From contig NC_079219.1 of the NCBI RefSeq assembly GCF_029633865.1, forward strand, positions 58,249,350 through 58,313,349: a stretch of DNA of 64,000 bases. Reading direction: 5' to 3'. A program made the translations under genes and the position numbers. Shown piece by piece: positions 1 to 13,300 of this stretch; positions within the stretch are counted from its first letter, which is position 1, and the number at the start of each line of letters is the position of its first letter. The notes below the pieces were generated by a model. It saw only the letters and a list, made by a program, of their open reading frames with translations. It did no database searches and was not told the origin of the DNA. Origin of the DNA: Lampris incognitus. Its lineage: Eukaryota > Chordata > Actinopteri > Lampriformes > Lampridae.

Positions 1-315
1 ACAAAACCATTTCCGCCACTGGCGGCTAACGTCGTTTGACCACAGCTGCGAACACATGGCGAACCCGGCGAGTGGTGCACATTTAATCCCTGCTCCACAA
101 CACGTCTTAACGTGGGTCCGCAAAGGATGGCCTTACCGGCGATTGGAGTGCGTCGGTGGGCGTTTCGACGTCTCCCTTATCACCATTGGACCTCCTCCCC
201 GCCGCTCAAACCCGACGCCCCGCCCCCCTCGGCTCACACTTCCTGAATCGGTCGGGAGTCAGTCGCGGCGAGTATGTGCGCGACTCCTCGTCGTCGCGGA
301 GGAAACCAAAATGAG
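1..315 (+). other. candidate 5' untranslated exon of sphk2 ending at a GT donor
   Basis: The donor context is ATGAG followed by gtaagactcg at 316. An ATG at 311 lies two bases before the junction. Joined directly to an acceptor near 4300 it would read into a stop, so I treat the exon as untranslated. The start is unknown; the position given is simply the window edge. Confidence 0.35.
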
Positions 316-1150
316 GTAAGACTCGGGGGGGCATTGAGTCGCCGTCTCAGAGCCGGCCCGTACCCACTTAAACGGGCTGCCCGGCTGCGTGGCGAGTGAG
401 TTTTATATCCGCTCAGTTGAATGAATAGGGGGGGAAGCGGCAACCGATGGCCGCGCCGTCGGAAACGTGAGGGCAGCTGGCTAGGTAGGTGATGTGCCGC
501 CGGTGTCGAGGCAGTTAAAATAAAACTACAATTTTAAAAACAAACAAACACAACTGGAGGCGTGAAATATCAACGCCACGTCGCCCCTTTCGCTCGTTGT
601 CTTGGTAGAAAGCAAAGGTTGGTGGTGCGCTAGCTTCGGCTAGCTAGCAGAGCCGCTAGCGTTGGCTTAGCTAGCGCTAACTGGCGCAGATAGGGTTAGC
701 CGGGCGCGGCGGTCCCTTAACGTGGAACTGTAACGTTAGCGAACGCGGTGCCGTCCGGACCCGAGCGTTAAAGCGCGTGTGCTCGGTAACGTGTAAATGG
801 ACCCCCCTCCTCCCCTTCCCCTCCCCTCGGCTTGGGTCCAGATCATTGTCTCGGTTCGGATCGACGAGCCGCCCGGCGAGCTAGCGGATTGTTTATCCGC
901 AAGCTAACGTGGACGACGGCTCACGGTTTTGAAGCTGAGCCGAACCGACCCCGAGACAAGCGGTGTTTGTGTCTGTGGAGCTTTTAACGAGAGTCTCCGA
1001 GTCCCGAGTTAAACACGGCACTTCTGTGTGTGTGAGAGACAAATCCCGAGTCACTCAACACGCTCATTGTGTGTGAGACTGAATTAGACCCGCTGCTGCT
1101 GCTGCTGCGCGTCCCCGCCCTGCCTTTCAAGGACGTAAGGTGCAACAATG
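1..1150 (+). promoter_or_regulatory. sphk2: CpG-rich promoter region, probably of sphk2
   Basis: This stretch is GC-rich with frequent CpG, ahead of the first sphk2 coding exon and on the same strand. A good splice donor (gtaag at 316-320) follows GC-rich sequence, so a non-coding first exon ending at 315 is plausible. From about 629 to 905 there is a dense set of GCTAGC/GCTAAC motifs (629, 640, 654, 670, 878, 902). The same motif crowds the cyth2 promoter. The exact transcription start cannot be seen. The island could also serve a divergent gene lying outside the window. Confidence 0.6.
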
Positions 1151-1295
1151 GGCATCAGTACCCCCCCCCCCCCCCCCATTTATCAGATCTGGACGTCGTT
1201 CAAGTATCGGTTTTTTTTTTTTGGATAAAGTTTCCTAGCTAATATAAACCCTGAGATACTGGTCAAATGTATTGCGACGATGTGACAGGTTAAGA

Positions 1296-2211
1296 CAGTG
1301 GTTCTCGACCTTTTTGGGGGTCCTGGACCCCCTGCGTGTTTTTGATCTACCCTGAGGACCCCTCCACCTGATCTTGGGGGAGGGGGGTTGCAATTTGTAG
1401 AAAGAGTAGAAACTGCATTTTAAATTGCATTATAGCATTTATTCACTCTTTGGGGCAAAAATAAGAGCTTTCAGTTGTAACTTAGATATAGTTAACAAAA
1501 CAGAATTCTTATGCAGTAACTTTCAGATGTGTGTAACAAAACAGAATATGTATTCAGTAACTTTCAGATATATGTAACAAAACAGAATATGTATTCAGTA
1601 ACTTTCAGATGTGTGTAACAAAACAGAATATGTATTCAGTAACTTTCAGATATATGTAACAAGACAGAATTTGTATTCAGTAACTTTCAGATATATGTAA
1701 CAAAACAGAATATGTATTCAGTAACTTTCAGATATGTGTAACAAAACAGAATATGTTTTCAGTAACTTTCAGATATGTGTAACAAAACAGAATATGTATT
1801 CAGTAACTTTCAGATATGCGTAACAAAACAGAATATGTATTCAGTAACTTTCAGATATGTGTAACAAAACAGAATATGTATTCAGTAACTTTCAGATATG
1901 TGTAACAAAACAGAATATGTATTCAGTAACTTTCAGATATATGTAACAACAGAATTTTTATGCAATAACTTTTAACAATGCAAACGGGAGCGAGATCTCT
2001 TATCAAAATACAATAAATTACACTTGTGAAACAGATGTAATTAGAGAAAAAAGTCCTGTTACCCTTTATAGTTTAGGCAGATAAAGGTCTCAGTCACATT
2101 TGAGTAAAATAATCCTATTTCTATAAATGTCATAGGATCTTTTTTTTAAAGATATTTTATTTTCACGGACCCCTTGCAATTACACTGCGGACCCCCGGTT
2201 GAGAAACACTG
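1296..2211 (+). mobile_element. non-autonomous hAT element, copy 1
   Basis: The ends are imperfect inverted repeats (cagtggttctcgacc at the left; ggttgagaaacactg at the right). It is flanked by 8-bp repeats that match at 7 positions (ggttaaga 1288-1295, ggttaagt 2212-2219). An 8-bp duplication and a CAGTGGTTCTC-type end are hAT (Charlie-like) hallmarks. The interior holds a 41-bp tandem repeat and no transposase. A second copy lies inverted at 60562-61289. Confidence 0.85.
1500..1965 (+). repeat. 41-bp tandem repeat inside the hAT element, about 11 units
   Basis: The unit contains cagtaactttcagata then tgtaacaaaacagaat and is repeated about 11 times with 1-3 changes per unit. The related copy at 60.8-61.1 kb has about 6-7 units, so the array expands or contracts while the ends stay fixed. 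Confidence 0.85.
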
Positions 2212-2219
2212 GGTTAAGT

Positions 2220-4300
2220 AACCCAAGTTAATTAAGTTGTGTCCTGCAGTCCAGCTTTACTCACCGAGGGGCTTCACGAGTAGAAAGCCAATATCTAGAA
2301 GCCATATACTGCTGGTTATGCATCAATATGTTTGTTCAGAACACGCACTTCTCACTTAATACATAAACTATTACAAGTCATAGAGTGGTTTAGAAAACGT
2401 CATAAATTAGATTTGCACGCTACCTAGATAGAATCATTTCGAGAACAGGTGTAGTCCAGTAGTCCAAGTCGTTTGCTGTGCTCTAACACGCGAATAGCCC
2501 GAATTCATAGTTACGTGACAGGTCCCGAATTCAGATGATTTGTAAGCAGAAGTAGCTGCTTGGTGTTATGTTGATCACAAGTGTGTTTGCACAATGAAAA
2601 TTATGACAAATGTTTTGCAGCTATTTTGTTTTTGTCAAGCCCCTATGATAAGCTCGTTGTTTCTCAACTTTATAAGGTCTTCAAATGTCTTGCGAAACTT
2701 TTTATGAAGCCAGCGCAGTTGCAGCCAGCGTTCTGTATTCTCTTCATCCAAGTCACAAATTGTGAAAGATTGTGTAGCCTCAAAGGAAGCTGAGCAAGAA
2801 ATGAAGAATATCTTTGGTGCTTATTCTCGTGTAATGGTGTCTGGGATGTGACATTGAGAATGTGTGGGTCTGAGTCACGGGTTTCAGCCAAGACAAGACC
2901 CTGCTTATGCGGCAAAATGGATCTTTCTTGTCTGAGGCTCCCAACTGCAATGATTACCATGACTCATGCTCTGCCCTTCTTCCACTTCTGTTTAGTTCAC
3001 AAAAGTAAAATTCAAGTAAATTAGTAAGTGGGTTTTTTTGTTTAATAGGATTTTCTTTTCCTTATCTACTTTGTGTCATTTTCGGGGTTCTGAATATTTT
3101 TTCACAAGCTGGATAACTAACTGTTTTCCTTTATGTTCACCACCTTCTCTTCACAGGAACATACATCTGTGGGAGGGAACATGACACTTGAACATGACAC
3201 AAGGAAGACATTACCATGACATAACCCAAGGATAAACCTAGAGCTGGCTCCTTGTTTGTTGTTGTTTTGTTTTTGTTGTGTTCAGTGTCAACACTTGTTT
3301 TTGTTTGGATCAAACTTTTACCACTGCACCACTGTTCAGTAGACTGGAAGTCACCCTTTTTCCTACTCACATCGAAGACCCACACCAACTGAGGTATCTG
3401 AGACTTTGAAAAAGCCTGCACTTTGTGCATAAATCACATTTTGACCTGCACTTACCATGTAAAATTCCACAGGAATTTTGCTAGAGCGTTAAACTTGCTA
3501 CAGTCTTGTCTATGTAAGGTGTTTTGTTTGTCTTGTTCATACTTCATTAATCCATTTTTGAAAGCAATTTTCACAGTTGTCTTTTTTTGTTTTTTTATTT
3601 AAAAAAAAATAATGTTGTAGCTGTTCTTAGGCTAAACTATTCTCTAATATCTCTTTATTCCAGTAGGCGGTTTTGAATTATAATGTAGACAATATCTTTG
3701 TACTCATACATGCATATATTTTGTGTAAAACACTCTTGTCTAATGATCGGTCTCGAACTGGAAAAGTTTGTATTTAAACCTTTTATGTGGGATTGGGTAT
3801 TTTCAAGTCCTGTCTGTCCATTTCTGAGTTGACAGTGCTAAGAAATTGTAGAGGTTGAGAGCACGTCAGAGTAAATTCTTTGAAAAGACAGGAGGTTTGT
3901 CGAAATGACAGAAGGCCTGGTCTCCTCTAAGTGTCGTCCATACTGGATTGAAAGATTAAACAGAAGCATCTTCAAACTGGAGGCTTTTTATTTTTGCTTG
4001 CTCAGTTCAAGATGTGCTTCTAATAGACAAATGGATACACAAACCAGTATACAAACAACTTGTTGTAACCTTGTCTCTTAAAATACAAGCACTGAAGACA
4101 GAGTAATTTTGAGGGGGATTCACGGACAAAGTTTTAAGATCAAGGCTTAAAGACTTTTTCAGTTTCCTTGCAAAGCTTGAAGAGCTGCTGAATTCCATTC
4201 TTCAAGCCCATACAGTTGTATGAAATACGAGCCGTCCACAGAGGAAATCTACACTACATTGAATGTCTTTTTTTTTTCTTGACCCGCCAAACCCCCCAAA
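2220..4300 (+). other. 5' intron of sphk2, no recognised feature
   Basis: This is AT-rich intronic-looking sequence between the CpG island and the first coding exon. The open frames are short, on both strands, and resemble no family I know. A T-rich tract at about 4267-4280 precedes possible acceptors just before the start codon (for example aaag at 4297-4300). Confidence 0.5.
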
Positions 4301-4309
4301 GTCATAAGG

Positions 4310-7300
4310 ATGCGATCCCCAGAACCTCCCACACCATCCCCAGCAGAAGCCCTTCTTCATGGCCAGTTTGCAGGCTGGGGATCCGGCAGTAACAGCAACA
4401 GTAACAGCTGCCCCAACAGCCCTGGTGGCCCAGGGGGGCTTTCCCCCGCTGCTACCCCGGCTCCGGCCTCCAACTATGCCCTTACCCTCACCCACACCCA
4501 CATACATGTCCAGCGCCTGTCACCGCGACCAGGAAAAGAAGCTCGTCTTCTGCTGCCATTACCAGAACTCGTAGGATGCAGCTGCCCCCGTGCCCCTGCA
4601 CCCCCACTCCTGGTGTTGTATTGGTACCCCCCAGGCAAGCGGAGGAAAGGGGTATCTCGGCGCAGGCAGGTCAGGGCCTACTTGGCAGAAAGCAGACTTG
4701 AAGCCGAGAGGTGGTCCGCTGCCGTGCAATGTCTGCTCAGAGGGGTGTCCGTCACTGCTGACACAGGTGAGTGTGTGTCTTTCCACTGGATGCTTGTTTG
4801 TGTCATGATTGAACATTTATAATAGTGTGACATTGTTGAGGTGGTCACTTTCTGTTCTTTGTTGATATTCTTTTAGATGATCATATGTTGGATATGGTGT
4901 TAAGCTTTATTAGATGATGTAATAAGAATTGAATAGTTGGCTTTTGCGCAAAGGCTAATGGCATTTGAAAGCTTTACTTTCACAGTCTTTTTAGTGGTGG
5001 TGGTTGTTATTCTTAATATGAAGTTATATACCCCCCTAGTCCAAGGCTTGCTGAAGTCATCAGAGAGCAAAAGGCAGAACTCAGAGTGGCAGAGAGAAAA
5101 TGGCATAAATCCAGAGAGCCCCCTGACCTCAGTGACTATCAGTCTCCTAGCATCATTGTCCTCCAGTTTAAGAATTGTGAAGAAAACTTACTATCAGAAC
5201 AAGATCTGGTGTCACAGATGCTCGGAAAATGTTCTCTGCTTTTAACTCACTCTTCAATCCATGTTCTCCTCCGCTCTCCACTCTGCTCACTGCAGATATG
5301 TTCCCCTCGCTTTTTACTGATCAGGTCTCTGCCATCAGTAATCAGTTCTCTGAGCCTGACCATCTCAGTCTGCAGCTGCCAGCAAACAGGGCCACACTCT
5401 CTGCATTCTTTCCTCTGACCAAGGAGGAAGTCTCCAAACTTATGCTGGACTCTCGACCCACTACCTGACCACTGGACCCAATACCATCCAACCTTCTACA
5501 GACCATTTCCCCCACACTTAACCCCGCAGCCACACACATCATCAACTCCTCACTTGTAACGGGTGTGTTCTCCAGCGTATTTAAGCAAGCTCGGGTCAAC
5601 CCGCTGTTCAAAAACCTACACTCAACCCAGCCCAGGTTGAAAATTACACACTGGTTTCACTCCTGCCCTTCCTATCAAAAAATACTTGAGCGCACAGTCT
5701 TTAACCAAGTCTCTGAATTCCTTTCTGAGAATAACCTGCATGACCCGAATCAGTCTGGCTCGGGCACTCTACCAAAACTGCACTCATGTCGGTAATGGAA
5801 TCACTGTGTTCAGCCAGAGCTGTTGGTCAGTCCTCAGCTCTGTTGCTGCTAGATCTGTCAGCTGCCTTTGACACAGTTAACCACCAAATCCTCTCCACAC
5901 TCACTGAACTTGATATCTCAGGAACTGCCCTTCTGGTTCATGTCCTACCTCTCTGGGAGATATTTTAGATTATCTTGGAGGGGAGAAGTGTCCAAACAGC
6001 ACAGCTTATCCACAGGGGTTCCTCAAGGGTCGGTGCTCGGTCCCCTTTTCTCAGTATACACCATCTCACTTGGTGCAATCATCCGCTGCCATGGTTTCTC
6101 ATACCATTGCTATGCTGACGATACCCAGCTCTTTCTCTCATTCCCTGTGGAAGACTACGCAAGTCTCAGCTCAGATCTCGTCCTGTCTTGCCAATATATC
6201 AGCATGGAGGACAGAACGCCACCTTCAACTTAACCTCTCTAAGACCGAGCTCCTTGTGAACCAGTCGCTCTTTACGACAAGAGATCCGTATCCAGCTCGA
6301 ATCAACCCAGCTCATGCCCACGAAGTCTGCTCGAAACTTGAGTCTCATGATTGATGACCAACTAACCGTTAAGTTTCATGTGGCCTCAATTGCTTGGTCG
6401 TGTTGATTTGCCCTATACAGCATGAGGAAGATCAGACCCTACCTGTCTGAGCATGCAGCACAACTCCTGGTACAGGCTCTTGTAATATCATGCATTGGTT
6501 AGTGCAACTCCTTACTGGCAGGCCTCCTTGTATGTCTGTTCAAATCTCTGCAGATGATCCAGAATGCAGTGGCATGTCTGGTCTTCAACCAGCCCAAAAG
6601 AGCACATGTCACCCTGCTGTTCATATCCCTCCACTGGCTCCCAGTCACTGCCCTCATCAAATTCAAAACCCTGACACTCATTTACAAAACAGCAACTAAA
6701 ACAGCTCCCACCTATCTGAACTCCCTCATTCAGGTCTACACTCCCTCCCACTCACTACGCTCTGCCAATGAAAGGCACCTGGTACTGCCAACACAACAGG
6801 GCCCTAAGTTGCTAGCTAGACTCTTCTCTTCTGAAGTTCCACAAGGTTAAACGAGGTTATCAAACTCTGTTCGATCGGCAGAGTCCCTCTCAATCTTTTA
6901 AGAAAAAACTAAAGACCCAGCTCTTTCGTGAACACCTCTGCTCTTGATGAACTGAAGAAAAAAATCTGCTTCTGTGCACTCTATGCGTTGCCACAGGACT
7001 ATTGGACTCAAACTTAGCTTTATGAAACTTACTCGTGTTGTTCTCTCCCGCCTAGATCCTTGTTTGTGTTGTATCAGCTCTCAGATGTACATTGCTGTGG
7101 ATAAAAGTGTCTGCTAAATGATATTGTAAATTGTAATTGTAATATAAATATGTGCTGCTTTGATTTAGGTGTCAAGCCACTGTTTGGAGACTTTGCATGG
7201 CCCTTTGTTGTAGACAGTTTTTCATGCATGCAGCACAAATTACCATTGTTACTGAGGATAAATCATTAAGCTCATGTTACACCATCGCTAATACTTACTA

Positions 7301-10300
7301 AAATGCTTTTACAGTAGAGCTGTTAAGCATTGTGGGGGTTTTCCAGAACAAAACACTATCGATTAATAATAATAAGCTTGAATAACTATAAGATTTATTC
7401 CAAGGTTTTCATCTTTGTGTGTTTGTATAAGTTGTGTGATTTTTCCGAGTTCACTTTTCTCACTTTTTCCTTTCTTTTTCTTGTCTTGTCTGTCCTGCAC
7501 ACACTTGGTCTGGTCTGTATCATTAAATGTTGAATGCTGAGGCAGTAAGGGTGGGTCCAACCCCCCCCCCCCACGGCAGTGTATCCCCCAGACCTCTGAA
7601 AACAAATAGACAGCAAAGCCATGCTCGCCGTTTACCCTCTGTCTGTGTTTGCCTGTGTGCGTCTTTCTTTCTCACCGCTGCTTGTTCCATCCCTGCACCG
7701 CACGCTGTCTGTCTGCATCTGCAGGTTCCTCCTGCCTTCTTCCTACCTTTAAACCCGTTTTATGTCAGATCCCTTCTGTCTTTTGCTTTTACCCATCTTT
7801 ACCAATCACATCCATGTAGCCCTCTCCCCTAAACTGATAGAGCTGTCAAGGTTGTCGGTCAGATTCCTTCTTTTTTATGTCTCAGCTGTCTCATTGTCAC
7901 CCCCCCCCCCCCCATGTCCCCTCCCTTTAGCTGTCTTACCTCATTTGTACTCTGCAGCAGTGCAGCCTTTTTTTTCATGTTCCCCCTCTAGATTGTTTGC
8001 TCCTCTCCTCAGGGTCCAAAATTAACTTTTTTGGCTTGCCTACAACGGTGGCTGGTAGATGAAAAAATTTACTGGCCAGAAAAAATGGCTTTGTATAATT
8101 GCAATTTGCTGTTATTACTATTTAGCATGTCATCTTTCTCTGATATGCGATTCTCAATCAGTAATTACTGTAGTGTGCAGAAATATCCAACTGCTTCAAC
8201 ACTAAAGTGTGACATGTTTGAATTAACAGATTGTGGTATTTGCCTTTAAGTGCGAGAAGGATCAGCAGAGTGGCGCAGCGGAAGTGTGCTGGGCCCATAA
8301 CCCAGAGCTCAAAGGATTGAAACCACCCTCTGCTAGCTTATAATGGGCAGCATGGTGGCGCAGTGGTTAGCGCGGTCGCCTCACAGCAAGAAGGTCCTGG
8401 GTTCGAGCCCCGGGGTAGTCCAACCTTGGGGGTTGTCCCGGGTCGTCCTCTGTGTGAGGTTTGCATGTTCTCCCCGTGTCTGCGTGGGTTTCCTCTGGGG
8501 GCTCCGGTTTCCTCCCACAGTCCAAAGACATGTAGGTCAAGTGAATCGGCCGTACTACATTCCCCCTAGGTATGAATGTGTGTGTGTGTGTGTGTGTGTG
8601 GGCCCTGTGTGGCAGCCTGCCCAGGGTGTCTCTCCGGCTGCTGCCCAATGACTGCTGGGATAGGCTCCAGCATCCCTGCGACCCTGAGAGCAGGATAAGC
8701 AGTTCGGATAATGGATGGATGGAAGTAAAAAGAAGTAACAGTACCAAGTTCAGCGTCATAGTTCATGTTGTTTTTTATTCTGTAGTAGCGTGTTCAGTCT
8801 TCTGACAGTTTGCTCTCAAAGCGATTTTCCTCCTCTTTGTCTCCGCCTGAGGACAGTGTTGGTGGAGGAGGCGAGGAGGGAGCGCTTGCATTGGCTGTGG
8901 CAGCAGTGGTCTCTTTGGCCAGAAGCTCACCTGTTTTCTTTTTCTTCCCTGGGGGCTCCGCTCCCGCAAATAAATCTCCACGAAGCTGGGATTGTTTCAA
9001 CTGCCCGGAGGAAAACAAGTACCTCAAATACTCTAACAAAAAAATTGCGCTGTTTAGTGACTGATGCAGTTACGTACTATACACACAGCACGGCGGATCT
9101 AGCAGGTTGACGTGACCGCAGACCAGCAGCTTTCTCCAGCAAGTGTAGAGCGGGAAACTTTTTTTTTTAAACTGACCAGTCGTCATAATTTACTCGCCAA
9201 ACACTACATTTACCCACATTTGGCGACTAGCGAGTGTTAATTTTGGACCCCGCCTCTCCTACTGCTCCACTTTGTTCAGATCGCCCGCTGTCTTCCGGAT
9301 CTCGCTCATTTTCAGATCTCTAATCTTGTTGCTGCTTCCTTGCCATACGATTGTGTAATGATCGGCATTGGGCTGCTGGTTAGAGGGGCTTTGTAGTGGC
9401 CTTCTTTCTCGAGTGAGTCGGTGAGATGTAGATCGCTGTGTAATGTTTGTTTGTCTGACAATGTGGTCATTTCATCACCTTCTCTTAATCTGCATACGTA
9501 ACGTCAGTAAAAATGCCGGTTCATCAACTGACCGTTGTTTTACTGTACCAACACTGCAACTGATCCTGGATCACCGACTTCTGTTCTCCCCTCCGTGAAA
9601 TTCCCTGTGATGGCCTGCCGGGTTTCCCACTTCCAGGGATTGGGAGTTATATTTGTCTTTGGACCAGATTTGCGTCTGCATTTAAAGGTAGAACGAGTAG
9701 GATTTGTTGGTTGTGGCGTTCAAAGTTGGCTCCTCTCCAGCTCGGCGATACCAGAAGCGTGCGCCTGCGTCACTCTTCATTCCCATCCTCTCCCTCAGTG
9801 CTCACCAAGCCCAAATTCACTGGTTCTGGAACGATCATTGTCCACTTGGCATTTTGCCTCGCTATAGTTGCATCTTTTCAGTGCTGTTACCGCCATCGTC
9901 GTAGCTTCCTCTTGGATGCCTGCTTACGATCTGGATCTGGCACCTGGTCGCTACGTTTGAGTCCCTCTGTCTGAAGGTTAACGCCCAGAAACATCCAGTA
10001 AACAGCAAAATGAGAAAATACAGGCCAAGTCTCTGCAGCTACGGACACCGCCACTCACGTCTAGTGGGTCATGAATTATGATATGGAGGGAGTATTTTTG
10101 TATAAGTCTATACATCAATTTTTAGGAAAATCCTACTTGTTCTACCTTTAAGTGATTTATTTTTTTTGCGATAGCAACAACTACTGCTGAAACGTTTAGT
10201 CAGTCGATCAATCATTTTAGACACTTATAAAATAAAAATGCCAAACGGTTGCTTGTTCAAGCTTCACTGATGCTCAGATTGGCTTGTCTTTCTCTAATTC

Positions 10301-13300
10301 ATGTGATAAAATGAATACTGTAGGTTTTTTTTCCCACTTCTACTCAGACTCACTGTACACTTGTATAACACCGGGAATTTGTAGTGGACGTCCGTCATTA
10401 TTTTTGGCATTTTATAGACTAAAGGATTAATCAAAACGATAGATTAATCAATAATGAAAATAATCGGGCGTCCAGGTACCGTGGCGGTCCATTCCGTTGC
10501 CTACCAACACAGGGATCGCCAGTTCGAATCCCCGTGTTGCCTCCGGCTTGGTCGGGCGTCCCTACGAACGTGGTTGGCTGTGTCTGCAGGTTGGAAGCCG
10601 GATGTGGGTATGTGTCCTTGTCGCTGCACTAGCGTCTCCTCAGGTCGGTCGGGGCGCCTGTTCGGGGGAACTGGGGGGAATAGCGTGATCCTCCCATGCG
10701 CTACTTCCCCCTGGTGAAACTCCCCACTGTCAGGTGAAAAGCGGCTGGCAACTCCACATGTATGGGAGGAGGCATGTGGTAGTCTGCAACCCTCCCCAGA
10801 TCGGCAGAGGGGGTGGAGCAGCAACCGGGACAGCTCGGAAGAGTGGGGCAATTGGCTGGATCCAATTGGGGAGAAGGGGGGGGGGCAAAAAAAAAATAAT
10901 GAAAATAACTGCCGGTTACGGCCCTAGAAACATTATATGGCTGGGTGCAGTCCGAGCTGTCCATTTTCTATCCCCTTTTACTCCTTTTGAGTCACAGTGC
11001 TGAAGCCTGCACACCCTGAGCAGAGGGCAGACAGACACCCTGTACAGCTCACCAACACACGGCCATACACTCACGCATGCCAAATCACACCTATGGGCAG
11101 TTTTACCGACTCCCTGTCACATGACGTGTCTGTCGTTGCAGTGTGGGAGGCAGCTGGCATAAGAACAGGAAAAATATACGCCACACCGAAGGCCCAGAAT
11201 TGAACTGAAGGACCGCGGATGGGGAATTCCAAATGGCAACTGCTTAGCTTGCGTCCTATGCAGCTTGTTTTGCCAGCTGAATTGCTACTGAAATGTCATC
11301 TAATTTCCATGTTGTGCAGGAAATGTGTTTTCTAATGGACATTTTTATTTTACCTTGTTTCTTTAGAATTTTCGAGGAGTCTGCTACCTCGTCCACAACG
11401 GCTCCTGCTCTTGGTCAACCCCTTCAGTGGGAGAGGTCAGGCAATGCAATGGTGTCAGACCCACATTCTGCCGATGATCAGGGAGGCAAATATCAGCTAC
11501 AACTTGATACAAACAGGTAGCTAGCACAAACATACACACACAGGCCGGAAAAGCTCTCATGGAGTCTGATAATAAGGTACATAAATTCAATGTGACGCTT
11601 TGTTATACTGAGACTAATCTCCCCTGCTGTCTCAGAACGACAGAACCATGCCAGGGAGCTTATCAGGGAGATTTCGCTCCCAGAATGGGACGGCATCGTC
11701 ATCGTATCTGGAGATGGCCTGTTGCATGAGGTGTGCATGTCTTTTTATACACTGACCACATGGTATAGATTTTAGGTTTGGGAAGAATCTGGGCAAGCGC
11801 TTTACTCTGGGAGGTCCACCTGCGTTGTTGGACCTGTGTATAGCTTCGGTACCTAATGTGTGTTTATCGATGTCTATCTGAATATACTGTGTGCCTCACA
11901 GGTGGTTAACGGCCTGATGGAGCGCCCAGACTGGGAACAAGCAATAAAGACACCTGTGGGAATTCTGCCCTGTGGCTCAGGAAATGCTCTGGCTGGTTCC
12001 ATCAACCACCATGCGGGGTAAGTTCCTCTCACCTCTGTAAAGGTCACATCATCTGTCCCAGCTTAGTCATTTCTGGCGGCCTACTAGAAATTTCTCAGCT
12101 GGTCAATAAATTTCTCAATGCCGATCTAGATAATCTCTCATCCAGCGCTGTGAGAGTAGGAAGTGCTAATCAAGGATAACCTTAGGACTTGTGTCCCCCC
12201 CCCCCCCCAAGTCATATCCCTATCATATCTCTGCATCAGCTGTTTTGCTGAAATCATTGTAATTGGTTGAGCAACTGGTCATTTTCATCCCTCCCTCTCT
12301 TTCCACATTTTCTCTCTCTGTCACTTTTTCTTTCTGTCTGGTTATCAGCTTGGTTGGTTATGGGTTGTTTTGCATCAATAGGGAGATAGCTGAGGTGTCC
12401 TGCCTTAGTGTGAAAAAATGTTCTAAGACCAACCAGCCTTTTTCTTCAAACACAAAACCATTATGGTGTTTTCTCTATATATACCCTAGGCCTCTCAATT
12501 GTCCCATAGAATATACTACTACTACTACTACTTCTACTTTTGGCTGCTCCCATTAGGGGTCGCCACAGTGGATCGTCTGTAGAATATAATACATAGAATA
12601 TAATACACTGCATTGAGTTCGTAACTTGGAACGGGTGTCCTCAGTACTCATAGAGGAGTGAAACTTCAGTTGCTTTTTGCAAAGTGTAGATCTCGACTTC
12701 CTTCTGCTTGAACATGCAGTTTAATGAGGACAATCCAGATACCTTATAAAAACTGCTTCTTAAACTGAGGAGCAGCAGGTTCCTCCACGAGGCGGTGTTG
12801 TGTGCCACGTTGCTGCCAAGCTTGTGTGTGCTAAAACATTAGTAGGGTAGAGGTGGTATCCATTGAGGGCAAGACGGCATTGCAGCAGGTTAACGCAAGG
12901 TAACCCGATGATATGTGCATCAAAAATCCACAAAAAAAGCTTTTTGTTTTTTTACGCACTCAGTGGATACTGTGCAGTTGAGTTCTTTATCATTTCTACT
13001 AAATTGAATCAAGACTTTGAAAATTGCTTTGACAACCCTAATCTACGCCTGCTTATCTCGGTCTAGATACGTCTTGATAGATACAGGACTGTTTTTGCCC
13101 TGTTGTCTGTACAGGTCACTCTTTATCTGCGCTATCAAGAGATGGTGTTCACTTGCATGTTTTCTTTCCTCTTTCGTCTGTTCCTCAGATATGACATGTG
13201 CCTTCGGGAGCCCCTCCTCTTAAACTGCTGCTTTCTGCTCTGCCGCGGCGGGGTCCGACCCATGGACCTGGTCTCAGTGACAACAAGCTCTGCCCCCTCT

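Larger units (their letters stand above)
8010..9252 (+). mobile_element. hAT-type DNA element with 8-bp target duplication, host for nested inserts
   Basis: The left end is cagggtccaaaattaac and the right end gttaattttggaccccg, an inverted pair. It is flanked by a perfect 8-bp direct repeat cctctcct (8002-8009 and 9253-9260). It holds a tRNA-iMet-like sequence (8264-8335) and a SINE (8345-8722). The rest (8723-9251) has no transposase that I can recognise. A short open frame at 8810-9064 and its complement are of unknown origin. Confidence 0.8.

Noticed and set aside
4359-4574. Alternative ATG and frame at 4359
   Set aside because: The frame beginning at 4310 carries the SPHK2 blocks ALLHGQF and YALTLT; this one does not.
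8367-8759. 130-codon minus-strand frame and similar frames in other SINE copies
   Set aside because: The same peptide-like strings recur in all family A SINEs; these are SINE body sequence, not genes.
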